Source: Rhodococcus sp. IEGM 1381
GTDB taxonomy: Bacteria; Actinomycetota; Actinomycetes; Mycobacteriales; Mycobacteriaceae
DNA: 64,000 nt
Reading direction: 5' to 3'
Assembly (NCBI RefSeq): GCF_030056795.1
Contig: NZ_JASHKQ010000002.1
Coordinates: 62,001-126,000, forward strand
Within the stretch, counting starts at the first letter, position 1. Each line of letters begins with the position of its first letter. The notes beneath the pieces are model-generated. The model was not told where the DNA came from and searched no databases. It saw only the letters and a list, made by a program, of their open reading frames with translations. The translations under genes were made by a program, and so were the position numbers. Of this stretch, positions 11,449 to 20,513 are shown piece by piece.

Positions 11449-12746
11449 GACGTCAGCTCCTCTGCCATCAGGGTCGATCGGTGCGGGTCGAACGGGCATC
11501 CCTGCTCGGTGACGTGACGGATGTATTCGTCGCGGAAGTACTTCAGTGAGGACACGATCGGACTGGCGGCACCGTCTCCCAACGCGCAGAAGGACTTTCC
11601 GGCGATGCCGTCCGCGATGTCGAGAAGAGTGGCCAGGTCGCCCTCGGTGCCGGTACCACCGTCGAGACGTCGAAGTATCTGCACCAGCCAGTAGGTCCCC
11701 TCCCGGCACGGTGTGCATTTGCCGCAGGATTCGTGTGCGTAGAACTCGGTCCACCGCAACACCGCTCGCACCACACATGTCGTGTCGTCGAAGATCTGCA
11801 GTGCTTTGGTACCCAACATCGATCCGGCGGCACCGACGCCTTCGTAGTCGAGTGGGACATCGAGATGGTCGCTGGTGAACATCGGCGTCGAGGATCCTCC
11901 CGGCGTCCAGAACTTCAATTCTTGTCCCGGTCTGATCCCGCCCGCGTAGCCGAGCAACTCCCGCAGCGTGATCCCCAACGGCGCCTCGTACTGGCCAGGA
12001 CGGCAGACGTGGCCCGAGATGGAATACAGCGTGAATCCGGGTGACTTTTCGCTACCCATCGACCGGAACCACTCGATTCCCTTGCGCAGGATCACTGGAA
12101 CGCTGGCAATCGATTCGACGTTGTTCACCACGGTCGGGCGCGCGTACAGGCCCGCCACTGCGGGGAACGGTGGCCGCAGCCGAGGTTGCCCCCGCCGACC
12201 CTCCAACGAATCGAGCAGGGCTGTCTCCTCGCCGCAGATGTACGCACCCGCCCCGGCGTGGATCACCAACTCGAGGTCGAAACTCGATCCGAGAACGCCC
12301 TTCCCCAGATAGCCCGCCGCGTAGGCCTCGGCGACCGCGGCCTGCAGCCTGCGTAGCACCGGCACCACTTCACCTCGGACGTACACGAAGGCGTGCGATG
12401 CGCGAATTGCGTACGCGGCGATGACTATTCCCTCGATCAGCGTATGCGGACTCGCCATCAGCAGCGGCATGTCCTTGCAGGTACCCGGCTCGGACTCGTC
12501 GGCATTGACCACCAGATAGTGCTCTTTGCCGTCATTCTGGGGGATGAAGCTCCACTTCGTTCCGGTCGGAAAGCCCGCACCACCCCGGCCACGTAGGCCG
12601 GATTCCTTGACGAAGGCGATGAGGTCGTCGGGGTCCATCGCAATGGCCTTCTCGAGCCCCGCGTATCCGTCGTGACTTCGGTAGGTATCGAGAGTCCACG
12701 AGTCCTTCTCGTCCCAGAACTCGCTCAAGACCGGCGTCAGGGCCAT
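11445..12746 (-). CDS. nuoF: NADH-quinone oxidoreductase subunit F (NADH and FMN binding)
   Basis: This is the NADH dehydrogenase module of complex I (433 residues). [13 protein letters not shown] at residues 53-65 is the FMN/NADH-binding glycine loop. [13 protein letters not shown], with a later cysteine in SFCALGDG (about residues 342-389), ligates the 4Fe-4S cluster N3. ATG at 12746 was chosen because it follows the nuoE stop by one base and gives normal length. The protein accepts hydride from NADH and passes electrons to NuoG. Confidence 0.97.
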   Translation of the reverse strand: MALTPVLSEFWDEKDSWTLDTYRSHDGYAGLEKAIAMDPDDLIAFVKESGLRGRGGAGFPTGTKWSFIPQNDGKEHYLVVNADESEPGTCKDMPLLMASPHTLIEGIVIAAYAIRASHAFVYVRGEVVPVLRRLQAAVAEAYAAGYLGKGVLGSSFDLELVIHAGAGAYICGEETALLDSLEGRRGQPRLRPPFPAVAGLYARPTVVNNVESIASVPVILRKGIEWFRSMGSEKSPGFTLYSISGHVCRPGQYEAPLGITLRELLGYAGGIRPGQELKFWTPGGSSTPMFTSDHLDVPLDYEGVGAAGSMLGTKALQIFDDTTCVVRAVLRWTEFYAHESCGKCTPCREGTYWLVQILRRLDGGTGTEGDLATLLDIADGIAGKSFCALGDGAASPIVSSLKYFRDEYIRHVTEQGCPFDPHRSTLMAEELTS

Positions 12747-12747
12747 G

Positions 12748-13656
12748 TCACTCCCCCTTCGTCGATGGATCGGTCTCGGTGGTGTTCGGCTGTGGTGGCA
12801 CGGTGGCCGAGGGTGCCGGTGCGGGCTTGTCTCGCACTGTCTCCGCTGCTTCGGCTCCGACATCGGGGGTCTCGACATCGGGGTGCCCGTCGTCCGGTCG
12901 CGATACGGCCTCGGGAGCAGACATCGCGTGCTCTTGCGCGTACCGCAGGCCGGAGAGAGTGGCTTCGCCTGCGCTACCGGACGATTCGACCGCCCCGCGG
13001 CGGTCGTCGGGAAATCCGGCGAGAATTCGTTCGGTCTCACGGAACGTGCACAGTGGTGCTCCACGCGTCGGGGTGACCGGGGCACCGGATCGAAGTGCAT
13101 CGACCAGATCCCGCGCAGACGACGGGGTGCTGTTGTCGAAGAACTCCCAATTGACCATCATCACCGGTGCGTAGTCGCACGCGGCGTTGCATTCGATGTG
13201 CTCGAGAGTGATGGTGCCGTCGGCGGTCGTCTCGCCGTGGTCGACGTCGAGGTGGTCGCGCAGGGTGTCCATGATGGCGTCGCCGCCCATGACGGCGCAG
13301 AGGGTATTGGTGCACACGCCGACGCGGTACGTCCCCGTGGGCTCGCGGCGGTACATCGAGTAGAACGTCGCGACGGCCGCGACCTCCGCACCGGTGAGTT
13401 CGAGTAAGTCGGAACAGAATTCGATTCCGGCGGGGGTGAGATAGCCGTCCTCGGATTGCACGAGGTGCAACAACGGCAGCAGTGCCGATCTTGCCTGCGG
13501 ATAGCGTGCGACAACGATCTCGGCGTCGGCACGCAGCCGGGCGAGCACCGCGGCGGGATACGAGCTTCGCGCACCCGGCCCGGCCAGTTGCACCGCCTCG
13601 TCCGGGCGGGCTCCGAGTTGAATCAGAACCGGCTCCGAGTGCGGCTGCGCAGTCAT
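12748..13656 (-). CDS. nuoE: NADH-quinone oxidoreductase subunit E with long C-terminal tail
   Basis: This thioredoxin-like 2Fe-2S subunit (302 residues) pairs with NuoF. Cluster N1a ligands are visible as C115 and C120 (CTNTLC) and C156 and C160 (CNAAC). The core ends near residue 215. About 80 further residues are low in complexity and rich in Pro, Glu, Asp and Ala, which makes the protein longer than typical NuoE of about 170-250 residues. The start at ATG 13656 overlaps the nuoD stop by four bases. The tail looks disordered, and I can assign it no function. Confidence 0.95.
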   Translation of the reverse strand: MTAQPHSEPVLIQLGARPDEAVQLAGPGARSSYPAAVLARLRADAEIVVARYPQARSALLPLLHLVQSEDGYLTPAGIEFCSDLLELTGAEVAAVATFYSMYRREPTGTYRVGVCTNTLCAVMGGDAIMDTLRDHLDVDHGETTADGTITLEHIECNAACDYAPVMMVNWEFFDNSTPSSARDLVDALRSGAPVTPTRGAPLCTFRETERILAGFPDDRRGAVESSGSAGEATLSGLRYAQEHAMSAPEAVSRPDDGHPDVETPDVGAEAAETVRDKPAPAPSATVPPQPNTTETDPSTKGE

Positions 13657-14951
13657 CGGTCCACCCCACCCATCACCGGGTCGATACTGGCGACCGCAGC
13701 GATGACGTCGGAGATCATGCCGCCCTCGCACATCGCGGCCACTGCCTGCAGATTGGTGAAGGACGGATCTCTGAAATGCACTCGGTACGGCCGTGATCCG
13801 CCGTCGCTGACGATGTGGACGCCCAGCTCACCTCGCGGTGATTCCACCGTTGACAGCACCTGCCCCGCCGGGACTCGCATCCCCTCGGTCACCAGTTTGA
13901 AGTGGTGGATCAGCGATTCCATCGAGGTGTTCATGATGGTACGCACGTGATCCTGCGAGTTGCCCAGGCCATCGGGTCCCGAGACCAGATCGGCAGGCCA
14001 GGCGATCTTCTTGTCGTCGATGACGACTGGTCCCGGACGCAAGCGATCGAGGGTCTGTTCGACGATCTTGAGTGACTCCTTCATCTCCTCCACCCGGATC
14101 AGATAGCGCCCGTAACAGTCACTTCCGGTGTCGGTCACCACGTCGAACTCGTAGCTCTCGTATCCGCAGTAGGGATCGGACCGGCGCAGATCGTAGGGCA
14201 GTCCGGTCGATCGAAGCACCGGGCCGGTGACGCCGAGAGCCATGCATCCGGTGAGGTCCAGGTAGCCGACGTTCTCGGTTCTGGCCTTCCAGATCGGGTT
14301 GTCGTTGAGCATGAGTTCGAGATCTCGAAGGCGTCCGGGCAGCACCCTGAGAAGCTCGCGCACCTTCTCGATCGCATCGTCCGGGAGATCCTGAGACAGC
14401 CCTCCAGGACGGATGTAAGCGTGATTCATCCGAAGCCCGGTGATGGCCTCGAAGACGTCGAGGATCAGCTCTCGCTCACGGAAGCCGAACAGCATCGCGG
14501 TAACGGCACCCAATTCCATTCCGCCCGTTGCCAATGCAACCAAGTGGGACGAAATTCGATTCAGCTCCATCAGCATCACTCGGATCACCGTCGCGCGCTC
14601 GGGAATGTCGTCGGTGATGTCGAGCAGCTTCTCCACGCCGAGGCAGTACGCCGTTTCGTTGAAGAACGGCGACAAGTAGTCCATGCGGGTGACGAACGTG
14701 ACGCCCTGGGTCCAGTTGCGATACTCGAGGTTCTTCTCGATTCCGGTGTGCAGGTATCCGATCCCGCATCGAGCCTCGGTGACGGTCTCGCCCTCGATCT
14801 CGAGAATCAACCGCAGTACCCCGTGGGTGGACGGGTGTTGCGGACCCATGTTCACCACGATCCGTTCGGTGCAGGACCCACGCGCCAGTTCGACGACGTC
14901 GTCCCAGTCCTGGCCCGACACCGCATAGATGGTTTCGTCTGTTGCGCTCAT
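13653..14951 (-). CDS. nuoD: NADH-quinone oxidoreductase subunit D
   Basis: This is the 49-kDa-type subunit (432 residues), which with NuoB forms the quinone-reduction site. It is descended from NiFe-hydrogenase large subunits but lacks the metal cysteines. Conserved signatures are [19 protein letters not shown] near the N-terminus, with the quinone-site histidines, and [19 protein letters not shown] at 14951 shares its first base with the last base of the nuoC stop (TGATG). In mycobacteria an atypical response regulator has been reported to associate with NuoD, and a similar protein is encoded at 17588. Confidence 0.97.
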   Translation of the reverse strand: MSATDETIYAVSGQDWDDVVELARGSCTERIVVNMGPQHPSTHGVLRLILEIEGETVTEARCGIGYLHTGIEKNLEYRNWTQGVTFVTRMDYLSPFFNETAYCLGVEKLLDITDDIPERATVIRVMLMELNRISSHLVALATGGMELGAVTAMLFGFRERELILDVFEAITGLRMNHAYIRPGGLSQDLPDDAIEKVRELLRVLPGRLRDLELMLNDNPIWKARTENVGYLDLTGCMALGVTGPVLRSTGLPYDLRRSDPYCGYESYEFDVVTDTGSDCYGRYLIRVEEMKESLKIVEQTLDRLRPGPVVIDDKKIAWPADLVSGPDGLGNSQDHVRTIMNTSMESLIHHFKLVTEGMRVPAGQVLSTVESPRGELGVHIVSDGGSRPYRVHFRDPSFTNLQAVAAMCEGGMISDVIAAVASIDPVMGGVDR

Positions 14952-15607
14952 CAGTTGTACGACCTGCGCTCGTTCGGGGGCGCGACCCGAGCGCCCTTGT
15001 ACTCGATGGGGATTCCGCCCAGCGGATAATCCTTGCGTTGCGGGTGACCGACCCAGTCGTCGGGCATCTCGATACGCGTCAGTGCAGGGTGACCGTCGAA
15101 CACGATGCCGAAGAAGTCGTAGACCTCGCGTTCGTGCCAGTCGTTGGTGGGATACACCCCGCACAGCGAGGGCGTGTGTGGATCCGCATCGGGCACGGCA
15201 ACTTCGAGTCGCAGGCGACGTCCGTGTGTGATGGAGACAAGGTGATACACCGCATGCAATTCACGACCGATCTGATCCGGATAGTGCACACCCGATGCGC
15301 CCGTGCACAATTCGAATCGCAGCTCGTCGTCGTCGCGCAGCGCACGGGCCACCGCGCAGACGTGCTGTCGCGCAAGATGCAGCGTCAACTCGCCCCGATG
15401 GGTCACCACGCGTTCGACGGCATCCTCGTACGACACAACACCGGCTTCGAGAACTGCAGCCAGCCGGTCGACCAAAGCATCGAAATAGCCGCCATAGGGC
15501 CGCACGGCGGTGTCGATCGCTGCCACCGGCGGCTGCAGTCGGCCGTAACCGGATGTGTCACCGGTGCCCTGGACACCGAACATCCCGCGGGGTCCGTGCG
15601 CGGTCAT
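14951..15607 (-). CDS. nuoC: NADH-quinone oxidoreductase subunit C
   Basis: This is the 30-kDa-type subunit of the peripheral arm (218 residues). The family signature is visible as [22 protein letters not shown], followed by [15 protein letters not shown]. It is structural, linking NuoD and NuoI. The ATG at 15607 overlaps the nuoB stop by four bases. An N-terminal stretch of about 30 residues rich in Gly precedes the conserved fold, as in other actinobacteria. Confidence 0.97.
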   Translation of the reverse strand: MTAHGPRGMFGVQGTGDTSGYGRLQPPVAAIDTAVRPYGGYFDALVDRLAAVLEAGVVSYEDAVERVVTHRGELTLHLARQHVCAVARALRDDDELRFELCTGASGVHYPDQIGRELHAVYHLVSITHGRRLRLEVAVPDADPHTPSLCGVYPTNDWHEREVYDFFGIVFDGHPALTRIEMPDDWVGHPQRKDYPLGGIPIEYKGARVAPPNERRSYN

Positions 15608-16158
15608 CGCAGCAGCCCTTTGAGATCGATCGTCGGGGTGGACGACAGCGCCGCGGCTTCGGCTGCCGCGCGCACCTGCTCGCGGTTGACGCCGAGCGGC
15701 ATTTGCTGAATCTTCTTGTGCAGCTCGAGGATTGCGTTGAGCAACATCTCAGGCCGAGGCGGGCAACCCGGCAGATAGATGTCGACGGGAACGATGTGGT
15801 CGACGCCTTGCACCACCGCGTAATTGTTGAACATTCCGCCCGAGGACGCGCAGACCCCCATGGCCAGGACCCATTTGGGTTCGGCCATCTGGTCGTACAC
15901 CTGCCGCAGCACCGGACCCATCTTCTGGCTGACGCGCCCCGCCACGATCATCAGATCCGCTTGGCGCGGAGACGCACGAAACGCTTCCATGCCGAATCGG
16001 GCGAGGTCGAACCGACCGGACGTGGTAGCCATCATCTCGATCGCGCAGCACGCGAGACCGAATGTAGCCGGCCACAGCGAACCCTTACGGGCGTATCCGG
16101 CCAACCCTTCGACGGTGGTCAACAGAAATCCACTGGGTAGCTTTTCTTCGAGTCCCAT
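15604..16158 (-). CDS. nuoB: NADH-quinone oxidoreductase subunit B (cluster N2)
   Basis: This 184-residue subunit binds the terminal 4Fe-4S cluster N2, which donates electrons to quinone. The ligands are the adjacent pair C37 and C38 (ACCAIEMM), C103 (MGVCASSGG) and C132 (LPGCPPRPE). A short C-terminal extension follows the core. The ATG is at 16158, 56 bases downstream of the nuoA stop, which is the widest gap inside the operon. Confidence 0.98.
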   Translation of the reverse strand: MGLEEKLPSGFLLTTVEGLAGYARKGSLWPATFGLACCAIEMMATTSGRFDLARFGMEAFRASPRQADLMIVAGRVSQKMGPVLRQVYDQMAEPKWVLAMGVCASSGGMFNNYAVVQGVDHIVPVDIYLPGCPPRPEMLLNAILELHKKIQQMPLGVNREQVRAAAEAAALSSTPTIDLKGLLR

Positions 16159-16214
16159 CGATCACGCTCTTTCGCTTTCGCACTATGGACAACAGGTCAG
16201 CGTTCTTCGACGAA

Positions 16215-16574
16215 TCAGTCCCAACCGAGTCCGCCTCGCCGCCACTCGTAGACGTAGGCGACCGACACGTTGACGACGAACAGCGCCATGGCGACGAGCC
16301 CGAATGCTCCCAATACGTCGAGGTGGACGGCCCACGGATAGAGAAAGACGATCTCGATGTCGAAGATGATGAACAGCATCGCGGTCAAGTAGAACTTCAC
16401 TGGAAATCGTTGGCCCGTAGGCGCATGCATCGTCGGCTCGATGCCGCATTCGTAGGCGTCGAATTTGGCGCGGTTGTATCGCGCGGGCCCCACCATGGTG
16501 CCGACCATCACCGAGAACACCGCGAACACGATCGCAATGACACCGAGAACGAGAATCGGAACGTAGGCGTTCAT
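16215..16574 (-). CDS. nuoA: NADH-quinone oxidoreductase subunit A
   Basis: This is the first gene of the operon and encodes a 119-residue membrane-arm subunit with three transmembrane helices. The conserved loop FDAYECGIEPT contains the exposed cysteine that is switchable in related enzymes. RFPVKFYLTAMLFIIFDIEIVFLYPW is the classic second helix with acidic residues. ATG at 16574 (MNAYVPILVLGV) was preferred to upstream starts, since the added N-terminus would be hydrophilic and unlike NuoA. A purine-rich GAGGGAG lies 11 bases before it. The promoter should lie in 16575-16864. Confidence 0.96.
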   Translation of the reverse strand: MNAYVPILVLGVIAIVFAVFSVMVGTMVGPARYNRAKFDAYECGIEPTMHAPTGQRFPVKFYLTAMLFIIFDIEIVFLYPWAVHLDVLGAFGLVAMALFVVNVSVAYVYEWRRGGLGWD

Positions 16575-16753
16575 TCGGGCATCCGCTCCCTCGATCGACG
16601 TCCGCGCCGACGCGAGGTAAATGCGACGACCGTACCAATGTGACCTGAAACACACAGTATGGGTTCGGTACGGATCTCGCGGGATTTCGAGCAGTCCAAT
16701 TTCGTAAAGCGTTGACGCGCATGGGTCACCCGCCCCAGAACCCGGCTCACGGC

Positions 16754-16769
16754 TGTGATTCATATCACT
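16754..16769. promoter_or_regulatory. CRP/GlxR-like cAMP-receptor site between nuoA and aquaporin
   Basis: TGTGATTCATATCACT fits the cAMP-receptor consensus TGTGA-N6-TCACA at nine of the ten conserved positions. It lies 180 bases upstream of nuoA and 95 bases upstream of the aquaporin start, so it could act on either divergent promoter. Family knowledge supports CRP/GlxR control of respiration genes in actinobacteria. The regulator itself is not in this window. The rest of the 290-base gap shows no clear sigma-70 hexamer pair. Confidence 0.6.
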
Positions 16770-16864
16770 TGTCATTCACATGCGGTCCATGTCGCGGGTG
16801 ACGACCAATCTCCGAACATTTCCGGCCGCCCGACCCGGGCCGCCGCCAAAACGAAGGAGAGACG

Positions 16865-17587
16865 ATGAAGTCGATTTCCATCTCAGCGCTCGGCGCCGAG
16901 GGACTCGGCACTGCCCTGTTGGTCATTTTCGGTGTCGGCACTGCCGTCATCGCGGGCGACACCGTGGGGACGCCAGGCATCGCACTGGCATTCGGGCTCA
17001 CCTTGCTCGCCCTCGTCTACGCGATCGGCCCGATCTCCGGCTGCCACATCAACCCGGCCGTGACAGTAGGGGCACTGATCGCCCGCGCGATCACCCCGAT
17101 CACTGCAGCGTTCTACATCGTTGCTCAAGCCGTCGGCGCATTGATCGGCGCATTGGTCGTACTGGCGCTCGCCTCGGGCCGCCCGGGGTATTCGCTGTCC
17201 TCGGACAGTCTGGGCACCAACGGTTTCGCCGGTTCGTCGCCGGGAGAATACGACTTGGTCTCGGTCGCAGTGTTCGAGACGATCGCCACAGCCACTCTCG
17301 TCCTGGTCGTCTTGGCAACCACGGCGCGCTCGGTCCATCCTGCGCTGGCAGCGGGAATTCCGATCGGCTTGACCCTCACGGTCCTGCACTTGCTCGGCAT
17401 CGGTATCGATTCGACGTCGGTGAACCCGGCTCGATCCTTCGGTCCTGCCCTGGTCGCAGGCGGACCCGCCCTGTCTCAGCTATGGGTGTTCGTGATCTTT
17501 CCCGTTCTCGGAGCGGTACTCGCCGGACTGATCCATCGCTTCGTGCTGAAGGTGCCCGCTTCCACAGACACGGCCGTATCGGCCTGA
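16865..17587 (+). CDS. Aquaporin / MIP family channel (AqpZ-like)
   Basis: This 240-residue inner-membrane channel has six transmembrane helices and both half-helix motifs, NPA at 63-65 and NPAR at 187-190. The selectivity filter resembles water-type AqpZ: H175, T184 and R190 align with the narrow-pore set. The aromatic position usually held by Phe is Tyr52. That argues for water rather than glycerol, although a single substitution could change this. A good ribosome site (AGGAG) precedes the ATG. The gene is divergent from nuoA, shares the CRP-like site region, and directly abuts the convergent receiver-like gene (stop at 17587, next stop at 17588). Confidence 0.9.
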   Translation: MKSISISALGAEGLGTALLVIFGVGTAVIAGDTVGTPGIALAFGLTLLALVYAIGPISGCHINPAVTVGALIARAITPITAAFYIVAQAVGALIGALVVLALASGRPGYSLSSDSLGTNGFAGSSPGEYDLVSVAVFETIATATLVLVVLATTARSVHPALAAGIPIGLTLTVLHLLGIGIDSTSVNPARSFGPALVAGGPALSQLWVFVIFPVLGAVLAGLIHRFVLKVPASTDTAVSA

Positions 17588-18031
17588 TTACGGCTGCATG
17601 CCCGATGCCACGCTCGCCGAGCGCTGCCCCAGCAGAGCCACCACTGCACGTCCCAGCCTGATCGGATCTACGGGGTGGGGAACGGCAGCCTCGGCGCGTG
17701 ACCAGTCTGCCAACCACCTGTCGTCGGGGCGCCCGATGAGCACCAGCACCGGCGGGCACGGGTCGATCTCGTCCTTGAGCTGCTTCGCCAAGCCGAGGCC
17801 TCCGACGGGCGAGGACTCACCGTCGAGGATGGCCAAATCGACTCCGCCCGCATCCATGTGCTCGATGACGACGGCCGCCGTAGCGACGTCCACGTAGTCG
17901 ATCTCGCCGAGCGCCGGATTCGGTCGGGTTCCCACTGCAGACTTCACCTGAGCGCGAGTCTCGGCGTTGCTGCTGTAGACCAGCACCCGCACACGAGCAG
18001 GTCGATTCTCTCTCGCAGTGGCGTCGGACAC
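17588..18031 (-). CDS. Degenerate stand-alone receiver protein (Rv3143-like)
   Basis: This 147-residue protein has a CheY-like alternation: RVRVLVYSS, VDLAILDG with D70 at the phosphoacceptor position, and PVLVLIGRPDD. No output domain is attached. The acidic pair of a normal receiver is replaced (YSSN at 19-22), and the lysine-proline near the end is PHP at 118-120, so it is probably not an ordinary phosphoswitch. M. tuberculosis Rv3143 is an atypical receiver next to nuoA that has been reported to bind complex I. Here an aquaporin gene separates the homologue from nuo. I infer a nuo-linked regulatory role by synteny. The start is GTG at 18031. Confidence 0.75.
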   Translation of the reverse strand: MSDATARENRPARVRVLVYSSNAETRAQVKSAVGTRPNPALGEIDYVDVATAAVVIEHMDAGGVDLAILDGESSPVGGLGLAKQLKDEIDPCPPVLVLIGRPDDRWLADWSRAEAAVPHPVDPIRLGRAVVALLGQRSASVASGMQP

Positions 18032-18080
18032 ACCGGCGATGCTACCGCGCGGTCGAGGAGGAGGGGCCGAAACTGCCAGG

Positions 18081-18103
18081 GCGAACGTGCATTCGACGTT
18101 CGC
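18081..18103 (-). terminator. Hairpin after the lipoprotein gene
   Basis: A perfect 8-base stem, GCGAACGT with ACGTTCGC around a 7-base loop, begins nine bases beyond the stop of the minus-strand lipoprotein gene. There is no T-run, as is common for actinobacterial terminators. It also lies upstream of the receiver-like gene, so a regulatory role is possible. Confidence 0.45.
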
Positions 18104-18111
18104 AGTGTCGA

Positions 18112-18762
18112 TCAGGATCCGATGGTGACGATCACCGCGGCGGGACTTTTCGTGGTGGTCACCGTGAACTCGGGTCGATCGGTACCCACACCGATGAACG
18201 ATTGCGAGATTCCGCCGGGATCGGCCAGAAAGTCGACCGAGACCACGGCGGAACCTGCATCGTTGCGAGTTCGTTCCGGCCCGGCGTAGGCCGAGACGCT
18301 GTCATCGGACTCCGTCGACGTGCCCGACAGATCGACCTGCAGTACGGACTTTCCGGGCACCGCCACAGGCTCACTCGTGGCATACCGGACCGCCTCGTCG
18401 ACGTACCTCACGGTGTACGACACCGGACCGTTGCCTGCCAGCCGATATTCGACGGCCGACGACCCCCCGAACACGACATCGGTGACTCCGACCGGCGATA
18501 TTTCCGGGTAACTGGCCCCGTCGAGACTCGGGGGAAGCTCGGCCACAGGGGGAATCACGGCGGTTGAAGGTGCGCTGGGACCCGGAACAGCGAACGGATC
18601 TCCGACCACCACGGAACCCGTGACCGTGGTGTAGTTGGTGCTCGCCGAGACCTCGTCGACTCGAGGTGTCACGTCACCACCGGAGCAGCCCGCGAGCAGA
18701 ACAACCAGAAGAGATCCGACGACCGGGGACGCAACCGGGGCGGAGCGGCGGCCGTCGTTCAT
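18112..18762 (-). CDS. AMIN-like domain lipoprotein
   Basis: This is a 216-residue exported lipoprotein. A signal peptide with lipobox LLAGC places the lipidated cysteine at residue 26. A Ser/Thr/Pro-rich linker follows, and then a beta-rich domain (VTDVVFGGSSAVEYRLAGNG, then VSYTVRYVDEAVRY) that matches the actinobacterial AMIN-like family. AMIN domains in other bacteria bind envelope polymers, but the role of this variant is unknown. ATG at 18762 was chosen because it starts just before the signal peptide; the longer open frame has no signal-like sequence. It is probably anchored on the outer face of the membrane. Confidence 0.8.
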   Translation of the reverse strand: MNDGRRSAPVASPVVGSLLVVLLAGCSGGDVTPRVDEVSASTNYTTVTGSVVVGDPFAVPGPSAPSTAVIPPVAELPPSLDGASYPEISPVGVTDVVFGGSSAVEYRLAGNGPVSYTVRYVDEAVRYATSEPVAVPGKSVLQVDLSGTSTESDDSVSAYAGPERTRNDAGSAVVSVDFLADPGGISQSFIGVGTDRPEFTVTTTKSPAAVIVTIGS

Positions 18763-18860
18763 CCCCGCACGGTATCGAAGAAACCGCTCGGTTCGGTAGT
18801 GCTGCTTCGACGCAATTCGGTCACGATTGCGCCGGCCGTCGATCCTGCTAGCGTCGGAGC

Positions 18861-19136
18861 ATGGAGCCGAAGAGCTATTCATCGGGTGAGCGCGTGTTCG
18901 GACCGCCCAACGGGACGTTCGACGCCGATTGGGCTGCAACAGCACTGCGGTCGAACCGCCCCGAATTGGATCATCCCACCTCGGTTCGGCTCGTCGAGCA
19001 GGCCTGGGAGCTCCTTCGGACACAGGGCCTTCGCGGCGAGAGGCTCACCCGGGCCCTCGACCTGGAGCCCGAACTCGCCGCCGCAGTCTCTGCGGTCGCC
19101 ACCGAGACCGCAGAGCTCTACCTCGACCCCCGGTAG
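18861..19136 (+). CDS. Small conserved-looking hypothetical protein
   Basis: This 91-residue acidic, soluble, mostly helical protein has no family I recognise. It contains RLVEQAWELLRTQGLRGERL and a leucine/alanine-rich C-terminus. A possible leaderless promoter precedes it: TTGCGC at 18827-18832 and TAGCGT at 18849-18854, with only six bases from TAGCGT to the ATG. It is divergent from the lipoprotein gene and is followed by a convergent membrane-protein gene. Coding is supported by codon pattern and by fit to the gap between the two neighbours. Confidence 0.6.
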   Translation: MEPKSYSSGERVFGPPNGTFDADWAATALRSNRPELDHPTSVRLVEQAWELLRTQGLRGERLTRALDLEPELAAAVSAVATETAELYLDPR

Positions 19137-19156
19137 TAGCTGCCGTCACACGGGCC

Positions 19157-19588
19157 TCAGCTCGTACCGAACTGCCCAACTGCGAAGCCGATCACCAATA
19201 CTGCAGTTCCTCCGATTTCGCCGATGATCAGCGCCACCATGAACACGTGCGTTCCCGCGACCGGGTGGACGAACTGGTTCTCGGTGTCACGCCGAATACC
19301 GTGCACGGTGTATCCGGCGATCGCACCCACGAAGAACAGCAACACCACCGATGCGGCGGTCAGATCGACCGGAACCGACCAGGCACTGAAGTGCGCCAGG
19401 ACTGCCAGCACCAGCGCGGCGAACGAGTACATCAGCGCCGCTCGATGGGCGATGTCGACGTATCGATGCGCCGTCCCGTCCGCCGAGGTCGACATCTGGC
19501 GATATTTCAGCACCCCCAACCCCAGAGCCCACAGCAACAGAAGACCGGCCGCGAGGACGATCACCTTCGTATCCAGCTCCGACTGCAT
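19157..19588 (-). CDS. Four-helix integral membrane protein of unknown function
   Basis: The 143-residue protein has four hydrophobic segments: residues about 8-26, 48-68, 74-95 and 115-138. Short loops between them include HRYVDIAHRAALMYSF and HGIRRDTENQFVHPVAGTH. The histidines near helix ends could suggest a cofactor or metal site, but I cannot name the family. ATG at 19588 gives a compact four-helix protein; the longer frame adds a basic stretch without homology signs. It is convergent with the small gene at 18861 and divergent from the ComB-like gene at 19655. Confidence 0.65.
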   Translation of the reverse strand: MQSELDTKVIVLAAGLLLLWALGLGVLKYRQMSTSADGTAHRYVDIAHRAALMYSFAALVLAVLAHFSAWSVPVDLTAASVVLLFFVGAIAGYTVHGIRRDTENQFVHPVAGTHVFMVALIIGEIGGTAVLVIGFAVGQFGTS

Positions 19589-19654
19589 CCTCGGCTCCCC
19601 CACTCGATTACGCGCCGAAGGTAGCACCATCGCCTGCTTTGCTACCGTTCGGCA

Positions 19655-20446
19655 ATGCCTGTCGATCCCGGACTGTCCCAGCGCGCGCACGGAGTCCGAT
19701 TCGAGTGGGGTCTCTCGGGGGCCGATGCAATCGTCGACGGGGCGGACATCGCCGTGATCGTCGACGTTCTGTCGTTCACGACGACGCTGACGGTGGCGAT
19801 CGATGCGGGTATCGACGTGATTCCGTGCCGATGGCGCGACGACCGAGCCTCGCAGCTGGCCGAGGAGTTCGACGCAGTCCTCGCCGTCGGCCGTTCGGTG
19901 GGCTCACCGGGCCGGATCAGCCTGTGCCCGGCCAGTATCCGAAATACTCCACCACCCGCCCGTCTGGTGTTGCCATCACCCAACGGCTCCACCATCTCGC
20001 ACGAACTCGCGAGCCGGGCCGGGCTGTGCGTGGGCGCATCGTTGAGAAATGCGGCGGCGGTCGCGAAGTGGATACGTGCCGAGAACCCGACCGCCGTGAT
20101 TGCCGTCATAGCGTCCGGCGAACGGTGGCCCGACGCATCACTGCGTCCCGCAGTCGAGGACCTGTGGGGTGCGGGTGCGGTCATCGCCGAACTTCTCGAT
20201 TCCGGAGCCGCCGACGCGTCTGCGGAGGCGGTGGCGGCAGCAGCGGCCTGGCGGGCCGTGAAGCAGGGTCTGGCCTCCGAGCTGCTGCGATGCGCGTCCG
20301 GACAGGAATTGACCGCGATGGGGCATCCCGAGGACGTGGTGATCGCCGCCGAGACCGGCTCGACTGGCTGCGTTCCGATACTGCGCGACGGAATGTTCGT
20401 CGACGCAACTCGTCGATGGACGATCGAGGGTTCGACAGAGGGCTGA
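19655..20446 (+). CDS. ComB-like 2-phosphosulfolactate phosphatase family protein
   Basis: This 263-residue protein shows the ComB fold signatures: VDVLSFTTT (36-44), a VLPSPNGSTI segment, ASGERWPD, LRPAVEDLWGAGAV and CASGQEL. In methanogens ComB removes phosphate from 2-phosphosulfolactate in coenzyme M synthesis. Actinobacteria of this group do not make coenzyme M as far as known, so the substrate here is open. The gene stands 68 bases before the mannosyltransferase gene on the same strand. No signal peptide is present. Confidence 0.8.
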   Translation: MPVDPGLSQRAHGVRFEWGLSGADAIVDGADIAVIVDVLSFTTTLTVAIDAGIDVIPCRWRDDRASQLAEEFDAVLAVGRSVGSPGRISLCPASIRNTPPPARLVLPSPNGSTISHELASRAGLCVGASLRNAAAVAKWIRAENPTAVIAVIASGERWPDASLRPAVEDLWGAGAVIAELLDSGAADASAEAVAAAAAWRAVKQGLASELLRCASGQELTAMGHPEDVVIAAETGSTGCVPILRDGMFVDATRRWTIEGSTEG

Positions 20447-20513
20447 AACGCCGAACCGACACGGCCGATCATGTCCGATATTTGGATCGGGACCCCTGAT
20501 CACGGATCATACG

